From Euryarchaeota archaeon TMED117 (GTDB lineage: Archaea > Thermoplasmatota > Poseidoniia > Poseidoniales > Poseidoniaceae): a stretch of 7,373 nt of DNA. Made by a program: the position numbers and the translations under genes. The DNA lies in the NCBI GenBank assembly GCA_002171315.2, contig NHFS02000057.1, positions 4,967 through 12,339 on the forward strand, in the 5' to 3' direction. Of the stretch, positions 1 to 6,691 are shown in pieces (positions within the stretch are counted from its first letter, which is position 1; the number at the start of each line of letters is the position of its first letter). The notes below the pieces were generated by a model, which had not been told where the DNA came from, made no database searches, and saw nothing but the letters and a program-made list of their open reading frames with translations.

Positions 1-39
1 CATGCCCGGGATGCAATTGGTCAACAATGGATTGAATGA
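1..39 (+). CDS. 3' end of an unidentified upstream gene (partial)
   Basis: Frame 1 is open from the left edge to a TGA at 37-39 and gives the 12 residues HARDAIGQQWIE. The stop lies 9 nt before the hemL start, and the hemL ribosome binding site (GAGG, 38-41) overlaps it. This is the same packing seen between the other + strand genes, which supports a real coding end in the same operon. The position suggests another heme gene, such as hemC or hemD. The A-x-x-x-I-G pattern is loosely like HemC C-termini, but 12 residues are too few to identify the protein. Another frame is also open across this stretch, so even the reading frame is an inference from the packing. Confidence 0.5.
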   Translation, partial: HARDAIGQQWIE

Positions 40-48
40 GGTTTCACA

Positions 49-1338
49 ATGGATCGTTCCCTGTCAAATGAACTTCACACTGAAGCTTCAGTTCATCTCG
101 TAGGTGGAGTAAACTCCCCTGTTCGGGCATTTAAATCAGTACATGGAAACCCGATATATTTTGAAAAAGCCTCTGGTGCGATTGTGACTGATGTCGACGG
201 TAATGAACTTGTAGACTTCGTTCAATCATGGGGTCCATTGATTCACGGACATGCTCATCCGAGCATCATCCAAACAGTATCTGAAAAAATGCAGAATGGT
301 ACTTCTTTTGGAGCACCCCATCTTGGAGAGATTGAACTCGCAAAACACGTAAAAAAGCGCTTCAAGCACATGGATAAAGTTCGATTTGTTTCTTCAGGAA
401 CCGAGGCTGTCATGAGTGCAGTCCGTCTTGCAAGAGGTTACACAAATCGTGATATTCTGATTAAGTTCGAGGGCTGTTACCATGGCCACGTTGATTCTTT
501 GATGGTAAGTTCAGGCAGTGGTTTAGCCACATTTGGTATTGCCAGCAGCCCAGGTATTCCTGCACAGACTGTAGCTACAACCCTCATAGCACCACTAAAT
601 GATATTGAAGCAGTGGAGTATCTTTTCCAAGAACATGGTGATGAAATCGCAGCCATTGTTATCGAGCCCCTACCCGCAAACAACGGATTGTTGATACAAT
701 CGACGGAATTTCTACAGAATCTAAGAACCCTTTGTGATGCACACGGAGCACTCCTTATTTTTGATGAGGTGATTAGTGGTTTTCGATTCAAAGATGGAAG
801 TTATGGTGATCTTTGTGGTATTGTTCCTGACATAACTGCTCTTGGAAAAGTCATAGGAGGAGGCTTACCAGTTGGAGCCTATGGTGCTCGTGATGAAATC
901 ATGCAACACCTTTCTCCACTAGGGCCCGTATATCAGGCTGGTACACTTTCAGGTAATCCTTTGGCGATGGCAGCTGGACTTCGAACTCTTGAATTGCTCA
1001 ATGATGAAGCCTATGACCAATTAGAACGCCTTGGTGCACTCTTGGAAGAAAAGGTACAACATGTTCTTGAAAAACATAACATGCCGATGAGGCTCGTGCG
1101 ATTAGGCAGTCTATTCTGGTTTTCACCTGGATCTCAATCTCCACCGAGCCGTTCTGATATGATTCCAAAGGATGCTGCAACACTCTACGCTGATGTACAT
1201 CACGGATTACTTCAACGTGGATACATGCTCGCTCCTTCGGCCTATGAAATAGGTTTCATAGCCACTGCTCACGAAGAGCATCACATCACAGGCATGGTCG
1301 ATGCGCTTGATGATGTACTTGTCGCAATGAGGGATTGA
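49..1338 (+). CDS. hemL: Glutamate-1-semialdehyde 2,1-aminomutase
   Basis: A cytoplasmic PLP enzyme that converts glutamate-1-semialdehyde to 5-aminolevulinate, the last step of the C5 route into tetrapyrroles. The protein has 429 residues, close to the usual length of about 425-430. Visible family blocks are GGVNSPVRAFKSV (19-31), SWGPL-HGHAHP (60-71), SSGTEAVMSAVRLARG (115-130), GCYHGHVDS (142-150), IFDEVISGF (237-245), ALGKVIGGGLPVGAYG (264-279) and VYQAGTLSGNPLAMAAG (294-310). Lys267 in ALGKVIGGG is the expected Schiff-base lysine and Asp239 in FDEV the pyridine-nitrogen ligand. These HemL-specific blocks separate it from other class III aminotransferases. The ATG at 49 has GAGG at 38-41 with a 7-nt spacer. 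It is the first recognisable gene of the heme block, and hemE follows after one base. Confidence 0.97.
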   Translation: MDRSLSNELHTEASVHLVGGVNSPVRAFKSVHGNPIYFEKASGAIVTDVDGNELVDFVQSWGPLIHGHAHPSIIQTVSEKMQNGTSFGAPHLGEIELAKHVKKRFKHMDKVRFVSSGTEAVMSAVRLARGYTNRDILIKFEGCYHGHVDSLMVSSGSGLATFGIASSPGIPAQTVATTLIAPLNDIEAVEYLFQEHGDEIAAIVIEPLPANNGLLIQSTEFLQNLRTLCDAHGALLIFDEVISGFRFKDGSYGDLCGIVPDITALGKVIGGGLPVGAYGARDEIMQHLSPLGPVYQAGTLSGNPLAMAAGLRTLELLNDEAYDQLERLGALLEEKVQHVLEKHNMPMRLVRLGSLFWFSPGSQSPPSRSDMIPKDAATLYADVHHGLLQRGYMLAPSAYEIGFIATAHEEHHITGMVDALDDVLVAMRD

Positions 1339-1339
1339 C

Positions 1340-2371
1340 ATGAACGGTCGAGAACGCATTTTGGGGGCATTAAATCTCCAACCAGTTGATCAAACTCCTG
1401 TTTGGTTCATGAGGCAAGCGGGGCGCCATCTGCCTGAATATAGGAAAATTGCTGCTGAACATTCATTCTGGGAACGCTGTCAAGATGTTGACCTTTGCAC
1501 GGAGATAACGCTTCAACCAATCAATCGATACAAGAAATTAGATGCTACAATTGTCTTTAGTGATATTCTCACTCCATTGCCAGGTCTTGGATACGATGTT
1601 GAATACGGGGGGGGCATTCGAATTAGTGATTTTGAACTCTCAGATGTTGATGATTGGATATCATTCTCAGCGAGAAAGCATGCTCCTTGGGCAGCGGACG
1701 GCATCAAAGCTGTAGGGGAGCACACCGGTGACAGTCTTGCACGTCTTGGCTTTGCAGGGTGCCCATGGACCATTTGCATGTACCTGCTCTCTGGAGGGAC
1801 TGGAGACAAAGATTTTCACAATGCTCGAGCAAAGATATTTTCAGATCCTGAATCAGCTAAACGGATGTTGATGTCCATGGGGGAAATAGTAGGTGAACTC
1901 TTGGCTGACCAAGTGAATCATGGAGGAGCAGATGCAGTACAATTGTTTGATACATGGGCGGGTTTGTTATCACCTGCAACATATCGAGAGTTAGCAATGC
2001 CTGCAACTCAACGAGCCATAGATGTCTTCAAAGAGAAAACACAAGATCACGTCCCTATCATTCATTATGCCAAGGGTTCAGGTCATCTCCACTCTTGTAT
2101 CCGTGAATTCGATATTAAGGCGATATCTCTCGATTGGCGAGACGACCTTTCTCAAAATCGTCAACAATTTGGAAACGATATTGCGTTCCAAGGAAATCTC
2201 GATCCATCGTACATGCATGGGTCAGTCGAAACAGCAAAACAGGCTACATTAGATGTCCTAGCTGCAGCCGGCGAGAAGCCAGGACACATCTTCAATCTCG
2301 GCCATGGATTCGCTCCATCAGCAAAAATCGATTGTGTGGAAGCAGTATTGAGAACAATCACAGAGGGATGA
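1340..2371 (+). CDS. hemE: Uroporphyrinogen III decarboxylase
   Basis: A cofactor-free cytoplasmic enzyme that removes the four acetate carboxyls of uroporphyrinogen III to give coproporphyrinogen III. The 343-residue protein is near the usual length of about 350. Both UroD signatures are present: PVWFMRQAGRHLPEYR (20-35) with Arg25 and Arg29, and GFAGCPWT (137-144) followed by Tyr148. The catalytic Asp75 sits in FSDIL, and GNLDP (285-289) and NLGHG (319-323, His322) match the active-site loops. The start lies one base after the hemL stop, with GAGGG at 1329-1333 inside the end of hemL and a 6-nt spacer. A run of eight G (1607-1614) encodes part of YGGGI; the frame is intact through it. The stop overlaps an ATG at 2368 just ahead of the chosen hemF start. 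Confidence 0.97.
   Translation: MNGRERILGALNLQPVDQTPVWFMRQAGRHLPEYRKIAAEHSFWERCQDVDLCTEITLQPINRYKKLDATIVFSDILTPLPGLGYDVEYGGGIRISDFELSDVDDWISFSARKHAPWAADGIKAVGEHTGDSLARLGFAGCPWTICMYLLSGGTGDKDFHNARAKIFSDPESAKRMLMSMGEIVGELLADQVNHGGADAVQLFDTWAGLLSPATYRELAMPATQRAIDVFKEKTQDHVPIIHYAKGSGHLHSCIREFDIKAISLDWRDDLSQNRQQFGNDIAFQGNLDPSYMHGSVETAKQATLDVLAAAGEKPGHIFNLGHGFAPSAKIDCVEAVLRTITEG
2363..2367 (+). promoter_or_regulatory. Ribosome binding site of hemF (decides the start)
   Basis: GAGGG lies in the last codons of hemE. It leaves 6 nt to the ATG at 2374, the same motif and spacing as ahead of hemE. The ATG at 2368 would have no spacer, and those at 2386 and 2395 would have spacers of 18 nt or more. The motif therefore favours 2374. 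The hemE stop codon lies between this site and the start, so ribosomes finishing hemE pass over it. Confidence 0.65.
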
Positions 2372-2373
2372 GA

Positions 2374-3282
2374 ATGCGTCAACTGATGATTGACATGGTG
2401 TATCGCATTCAAGACGAAATTTGTGAGGCATTATGTCTTATTGATGAAACAAATTACAGAGAAGACATTTGGGAACGAGAAGAGGGAGGCGGAGGGCGCA
2501 GCAGAGTCTTCTCCGAAGGTTCAGTCTTTGAGAAAGCAGGTGTCAATGTAAGTGTCGTTTATGGGACACTCGAACCTGAAGCAGCCAAAGCCATGGGCGG
2601 TGGCCACCTGCTTGCTGATGAGGATCTCGATTTTTTCGCAACAGGAGTTAGTTTGGTTCTTCATCCCAAGAATCCAATGGCCCCAACAGTCCATGCAAAT
2701 TATCGATATTTCGAGCGAGGCAATGGAGAAAAGGAAGGGAGTTGGTGGTTCGGCGGAGGTGCAGATCTCACTCCAAGTTACCTTTTTGAAGAGGATGCAA
2801 TCCACTTTCATTCAACATTGAAACATGTCTGTGATCGACATGATGTTGCTAATTATACTAAGTTCAAAGACTGGTGTGATGATTATTTCCATATCCCTCA
2901 TCGCCAAGAGGCTCGTGGACTAGGAGGTATATTCTTTGATGATCTTCGAAGTCATGAGAAAGAAGCATGTTTCGCCTTTGTTACGGATTGTGCTGAATCG
3001 TTTTTAGAGTCGTACATTCCTATTCTCGAACGTAGAAAAGACATCGAATACGATGAACATCACAAGGACTGGCAACAGGTTCGTCGCGGGAGATATGTTG
3101 AGTTCAATCTTGTTTATGATAGAGGCACAACCTTTGGCTTGAAGACAAATGGCAGAATCGAGAGCATACTGATGTCTCTCCCGCTTACGGCACGATGGGA
3201 ATATTGTCATGAAGTCAAACCCAACAGCGAGGAAGAACGTATGCAAACCTTGCTGAAGAATCCAATCAACTGGATTGAGTGA
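2374..3282 (+). CDS. hemF: Oxygen-dependent coproporphyrinogen III oxidase
   Basis: Catalyses O2-dependent oxidative decarboxylation of two propionates of coproporphyrinogen III to vinyls, giving protoporphyrinogen IX. From 2374 the protein is 302 residues, matching bacterial HemF (about 300). Almost the whole family signature is readable: WEREEGGGGRSRVF (33-46), FEKAGVNVS (52-60), ATGVSLVLHPKNPMAPTVHA (89-108), WWFGGGADLTP (124-134), HFH (144-146), HRQEARGLGGIFFDDL (176-191), YVEFNLVYDRGT-FGL (241-255) and GRIESILMSLP (260-270). The conserved His97, His107, His146 and His176 are present. The frame stays open upstream to an ATG at 2134, but those 80 extra codons overlap hemE and do not look like HemF, so a start near the hemE stop is chosen. 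The enzyme needs molecular oxygen, unlike the radical-SAM HemN, which implies an aerobic host. Confidence 0.96.
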   Translation: MRQLMIDMVYRIQDEICEALCLIDETNYREDIWEREEGGGGRSRVFSEGSVFEKAGVNVSVVYGTLEPEAAKAMGGGHLLADEDLDFFATGVSLVLHPKNPMAPTVHANYRYFERGNGEKEGSWWFGGGADLTPSYLFEEDAIHFHSTLKHVCDRHDVANYTKFKDWCDDYFHIPHRQEARGLGGIFFDDLRSHEKEACFAFVTDCAESFLESYIPILERRKDIEYDEHHKDWQQVRRGRYVEFNLVYDRGTTFGLKTNGRIESILMSLPLTARWEYCHEVKPNSEEERMQTLLKNPINWIE

Positions 3283-3284
3283 GG
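3281..3284 (+). promoter_or_regulatory. Ribosome binding site of hemY (decides the start)
   Basis: GAGG overlaps the hemF TGA stop at 3280-3282. It leaves only 1 nt to the ATG at 3286 but 10 nt to the ATG at 3295, so 3295 is the more workable start. The two choices differ by three residues. Confidence 0.5.
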
Positions 3285-3294
3285 AATGCGTACA

Positions 3295-4551
3295 ATGTAC
3301 TCGGAAGATGAATGGATTCGACATGGTGACGAATTACGTCGCCCTTTCTCGGTCCCAGACGGTTTCAGTTCCTCCGAACATGTCGTCATAGTAGGCGGCG
3401 GCCTCTCTGGATTGACAATAGCCTATCGTTTGGCTTCCAAGCGACCTGACCTACAGGTGACTGTTGTTGAATCAAAAAGCACATTCGGAGGTGTTATTGA
3501 TACCTGGAAAGAAGGTGAGTGGGTGTGCGATGTTGCAGTGAATGCTACGCGAAGCCATCCTTCTGTTTGGAGATTGATAGAAGATCTTGATTTGGGCAAA
3601 GAGTTCTCTCAATCGAATCCTCTAGCACGTAAAAGATGGATATACATTGATGGAAAGCAACACCAACTTTCATGGAAGACTGCATTTAAAATTGGCCTCA
3701 TTCGTCTACGACGCTCCATGCTTGATGCTCGCAAAGGAAGTCGCTCCGTGGCCGAGGTTCTTCCAAATGAACAAATTGCTGATGCTATGACGCTTGGTAT
3801 CGTGAATGATGTTGCCGCAAACGTCGATGCTGATTTCTTATTTCCATCATTAACAAAATTTGGAGGGAACCCCCCTATCAAGTGGTCGAAGTTGAAAAAG
3901 AAAATACGGAAGACATATCCTCTTTTCACACCTAAAAAAGGATCTGTAGCCTCGTTATCTGGTGGGATGAAAACGCTCATTGACAAATTGGTTTCAATCC
4001 TTGAAGCAATGTCAAATGTATCACTCAAAAACGATTTTCATGCATCTTCTCCAGAAGATGTAGCCTCTCAATACAATGTCTCACAATCCTCGGTAATTTG
4101 GACGGTTCCGTCTGGTCCAGAAGATGCCTTCACGTCTCTATCGGTCTATGCCATTGGTTATCGTAACGAAGACGTATCACATATTCCAACTGGCTATGGG
4201 ACCCTTATTCCAGATTCGAACATACCCATTAGTGGAATTCTTCATGAAAGCGATGTTCATTCATCTCAACGAGCACCAGAAGGAAATCGAATGTTTCGAC
4301 TCATGATACCTGCTTCAAGATGGAACGGAGACTCGATGGAAATTCTTGATTCTGCTCGGAATCTTATTTCACCCCATGAGCCAGTAATGTTCCAGCATAT
4401 TGGAGATAGGAACATTCCATCGTATTCACCCGGGTACATGGCTTCCCTGTCGAAGGAAAAGTACGCTTATGTCCGGGCTGGTTGGGGTTTTTCAGGAGTT
4501 TCAATCACGCATGTAATCTCTGAGGCCGAGCGTTTAGCAGATTTGATTTAG
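3295..4551 (+). CDS. hemY: Protoporphyrinogen oxidase, HemY type (FAD)
   Basis: Predicted FAD-dependent, O2-using oxidation of protoporphyrinogen IX to protoporphyrin IX, probably at the membrane surface. The 418-residue protein has a dinucleotide-binding fold at 30-47 (VVIVGGGLSG then LTIAYRLA), with Glu59 in VVESK as the expected FAD ribose ligand, followed by FGG. A SGGM-type turn (222-225) and a GYGTLIP block (300-306) also match the family. The C-terminal FAD segment GWGFSGVSITHVISEAERLA lies at 396-415. The protein is more diverged and somewhat shorter than typical HemY (about 450-480). It has about 29 residues ahead of the FAD motif and a Lys/Arg-rich stretch at 196-206 that could contact membrane. 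Position after hemF and opposite hemH supports the role; alternatives are a coproporphyrinogen-type oxidase or another amine-oxidase-fold enzyme. The gene is also called hemG in some annotations. An alternative ATG is at 3286. Confidence 0.85.
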   Translation: MYSEDEWIRHGDELRRPFSVPDGFSSSEHVVIVGGGLSGLTIAYRLASKRPDLQVTVVESKSTFGGVIDTWKEGEWVCDVAVNATRSHPSVWRLIEDLDLGKEFSQSNPLARKRWIYIDGKQHQLSWKTAFKIGLIRLRRSMLDARKGSRSVAEVLPNEQIADAMTLGIVNDVAANVDADFLFPSLTKFGGNPPIKWSKLKKKIRKTYPLFTPKKGSVASLSGGMKTLIDKLVSILEAMSNVSLKNDFHASSPEDVASQYNVSQSSVIWTVPSGPEDAFTSLSVYAIGYRNEDVSHIPTGYGTLIPDSNIPISGILHESDVHSSQRAPEGNRMFRLMIPASRWNGDSMEILDSARNLISPHEPVMFQHIGDRNIPSYSPGYMASLSKEKYAYVRAGWGFSGVSITHVISEAERLADLI

Positions 4552-5576
4552 GCTGATGCGGTTTGGAATGTTTTGTCAATTAACGCTCCTAAGCCTTTGA
4601 TCCATTCACTATCATCATTGAGGCAGCCAATAACTGTGAGCTCTTCTCCCCCAAGTTCATAGAAGTGTTCGCGTATACCTATGTCAAGTTCTTCAAGTGT
4701 CTCCAATCCATCTGCGAGGAATGCTGGTGCGACGATGGCTAACTTTTTCACGCCTCTTTTGACGAGTTCTTCTACCTTGTTTACAGTCGATGGTTCGAGC
4801 CATTTTACAGGGCCTAATCGGCTTTGATAACTTAAAGACCATTCATCTATTTCGAGTCCGAGTTTTGCAACCACCGATAGTGTTGTTTCCATGCAATGAT
4901 GGGCGTAGCATAATTGATTAGCATCACATTTTATAGAACAGCAATCATCAGTTTTCTGACAGTGTTTTTTAGACTTATCAATCCTCTTTACGTGGGATAT
5001 TGGTAGGCCATGATAGGAAAACAAAAGGTGTGTGTCTTTGTCAATGTGAGGTTGTATTGAATTGGCTAAAGGAGTTGTATATTCTTCTTCAGTCTCAAAA
5101 TGTTGCATCTCAAGAAGAGAGGGTGCCCAATCCATTGCAGCAAGTTGCTTATGAGCGTGTTTTAGGGATGATTCAGTTGTTGCTTGTGCATAATGCGGAA
5201 ACATCGGAAGCAAAAGGAGTTCATCAACACCTGCCGCTCTAAGCTTAGCTAGCCCAGCACTTATGCTCGGGTTGCCGTATCGCATGCTGAATTCAAATTC
5301 AGTATCACCAAACATTTCATTCAACGAGGTTGTTATTCGGCTTGAGTAAACACGAAGCGGAGAGCCTTCGTCCATCCATATCTTTTGATATAATGGGGCA
5401 ATTTTCTTAGGACGTACTCGAAGGATAATTCCTCTAACTAAAAGGTGTCGAAGAGGTGCAGGGATATCGATTACATCCGGATCTAAAAGGAATTCTTTAA
5501 GATATTTTTTTACTGACGGTATCGTAGGTTCATCGGGTGTTCCTACGTTGATTAGAAGCACTCCCCGTTTGCCCAT
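4548..5576 (-). CDS. hemH: Ferrochelatase (protoheme ferro-lyase)
   Basis: Inserts Fe2+ into protoporphyrin IX to make protoheme, the final step of the route encoded opposite. The 342-residue protein has the N-terminal GVLLINVGTPDEP (5-17), the KIWMDEGSPL block (65-74), the family signature LLFSYHGLP (184-192) with catalytic His189, and FLADGLETLEELD (286-298) with Glu292 at the expected metal-path position. SYQSRLGPVKWLEPST (249-264) is also typical. After the signature lies a Cys-rich segment with Cys206, 212, 213, 217, 223 and 228; similar inserts occur in some bacterial ferrochelatases, a few of which carry a [2Fe-2S] cluster. No signal peptide or membrane helix is evident. The ATG at 5576 has AGGA at 5584-5587 with a 7-nt spacer. 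The stop overlaps the hemY stop by four bases, tail to tail. Confidence 0.96.
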   Translation of the reverse strand: MGKRGVLLINVGTPDEPTIPSVKKYLKEFLLDPDVIDIPAPLRHLLVRGIILRVRPKKIAPLYQKIWMDEGSPLRVYSSRITTSLNEMFGDTEFEFSMRYGNPSISAGLAKLRAAGVDELLLLPMFPHYAQATTESSLKHAHKQLAAMDWAPSLLEMQHFETEEEYTTPLANSIQPHIDKDTHLLFSYHGLPISHVKRIDKSKKHCQKTDDCCSIKCDANQLCYAHHCMETTLSVVAKLGLEIDEWSLSYQSRLGPVKWLEPSTVNKVEELVKRGVKKLAIVAPAFLADGLETLEELDIGIREHFYELGGEELTVIGCLNDDSEWIKGLGALIDKTFQTASA

Positions 5577-5600
5577 GTCGACTTCCTAACTCAATTACTC

Positions 5601-5615
5601 TTAACCGTTTGTTAA
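5601..5615. promoter_or_regulatory. Perfect inverted repeat ahead of hemH, possible operator
   Basis: TTAAC, a 5-nt spacer, then GTTAA form a perfect dyad in the 95-nt gap between gpsA and hemH, ending 24 nt before the hemH start. On the - strand the dyad begins with TTTAAC-like AT-rich sequence about 40 nt ahead of the ATG, where a core promoter could lie, but no convincing TATA box or -10/-35 pair is visible. A 5-bp AT-rich arm is weak as an RNA hairpin, so a protein site is more likely if it is functional. Chance occurrence is possible. Confidence 0.3.
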
Positions 5616-5671
5616 AGGACAGTAATGGAGTTTGAACAATTGCCTTCTTCAACAACTTCTCAAATGAGACA

Positions 5672-6670
5672 CTAGCCCAAGAGAACCATTCTGCGACAAC
5701 ACTCTTCTGCATCGATATCACCGTCAAGCAGAGTATTGAGTGCTTTTGTGAATGGAATACTAATTGATTGATCGATCGCCCGATCTCTGAACATACGAGC
5801 AGCACGAACGCCTTCAGCAACCATTGTCATTTCTTCAAGCGCATCTTCTAGGGACAATCCGGTACCAAGTTTTTCGCCCATAGACCTGTTTCTGCCAAAT
5901 GGAGATGTGGATGTCACATACATATCTCCAAGCCCAGCCGGCCCAAATGCAACCTCTGCCTTTGCTCCTAAGAGTGGGAGAAGGATGCATCCTTCCTTGA
6001 ATCCAGCACTAAAAATAGCAGCCTTGAGATTGTCACCACCAAGTGTACCTGTTGTCTTCAGACCATCAACAAGTCCACAAGCAAGTGCGACGACGTTCTT
6101 GAATGCTCCCCAAAGTTCTGCTCCTTCCGGATCTGATGCCGCATGAAGGAGAAGTGTAGGCGTAGAAAGTGTCTCTGCCAATCGCTTTGCTACGGAAACA
6201 TCCTCAGATGCTACCAGAGCAGTCGTCATTACCCCACTTGCTGCTTCAGGAGCAATGGTTGGTCCAGTAAGGACTGCAAGGGGATTTGAACAGCCTGCTT
6301 CACGAAGTGATTCATGAATGGCTTCTGAAATGAGTCGCTTACCAGGGGCGAGTCCCTTCGCTAAGTCGAGAAGAACATGCCCTGGTCTAAGGTGAGGAAT
6401 GACATCGTTTACAACGTTGAGAATCACAGAAGATGGAATTGCTAAGACAACAATCTCGACGCCTTCCATTGCTTCTTCAAGACGCATTGTCACATCTATG
6501 CCTTCAACGGATTGATCTGGAAGATATTTTCGATTGACACCGTCCATCATAATGGACTCATAGACTTCTTGTTCGATTGTCCATCCTTTCACATTATGAC
6601 CTTCAAGTAGCCAAAGTCGTGCAATAGCCGTCCCCCAATTACCTAATCCTAAAACTGCGATATGTGCCAT
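5672..6670 (-). CDS. gpsA: sn-Glycerol-3-phosphate dehydrogenase [NAD(P)+]
   Basis: Reduces dihydroxyacetone phosphate to sn-glycerol-3-phosphate, the backbone of bacterial and eukaryotic phospholipids. The 332-residue protein is near the usual length of about 335. The Rossmann motif VLGLGNWGTAIA lies at 6-17, followed by AIPS (78-81), DLAKGL (102-107, Lys105), TGPTIAPEAA (135-144), ELWGAFKNVVALACG (185-199, catalytic Lys191), GGDNLKAA (211-218), GLGDMYVTSTSPFGRNRSMG (246-265, substrate-binding GRNR) and VAEGV (284-288). The segment GWTIE (29-33) lacks the Arg usual in NADPH-preferring GpsA. An in-frame ATG at 6706 would add 12 residues, but the motif begins directly after Met at 6670, which also has GAGG at 6680-6683. 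It runs with hemH, 95 nt downstream. Confidence 0.95.
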   Translation of the reverse strand: MAHIAVLGLGNWGTAIARLWLLEGHNVKGWTIEQEVYESIMMDGVNRKYLPDQSVEGIDVTMRLEEAMEGVEIVVLAIPSSVILNVVNDVIPHLRPGHVLLDLAKGLAPGKRLISEAIHESLREAGCSNPLAVLTGPTIAPEAASGVMTTALVASEDVSVAKRLAETLSTPTLLLHAASDPEGAELWGAFKNVVALACGLVDGLKTTGTLGGDNLKAAIFSAGFKEGCILLPLLGAKAEVAFGPAGLGDMYVTSTSPFGRNRSMGEKLGTGLSLEDALEEMTMVAEGVRAARMFRDRAIDQSISIPFTKALNTLLDGDIDAEECCRRMVLLG

Positions 6671-6679
6671 GAGGTTAAT

Positions 6680-6683
6680 CCTC
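6680..6683 (-). promoter_or_regulatory. Ribosome binding site of gpsA (decides the start)
   Basis: The - strand reads GAGG here, with a 9-nt spacer to the ATG at 6670. This supports MAHIAVLG as the N-terminus. The upstream in-frame ATG at 6706 lacks a comparable motif at good spacing. Confidence 0.6.
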
Positions 6684-6691
6684 GTAATCCT

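Noticed and set aside
477..791. 104-codon - strand reading frame inside hemL
   Set aside because: It is antisense to the conserved HemL core and has no recognisable domain.
2134..2373. Longer hemF reading frame starting at 2134
   Set aside because: The extra 80 codons lie within hemE, carry no HemF-like sequence and would make the protein about 380 residues instead of the usual 300. The ribosome binding site at 2363-2367 supports 2374.
5000..5242. 80-codon + strand reading frame inside hemH
   Set aside because: It is antisense to the catalytic region of a clear ferrochelatase and shows no protein-like pattern or separate ribosome binding site that I can support.
5577..5671. Promoter (archaeal TATA box or bacterial -10/-35) before hemH
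   Set aside because: Only a weak CTTTAAC-like stretch is present; it is not distinct enough from the AT-rich background to list as a promoter.
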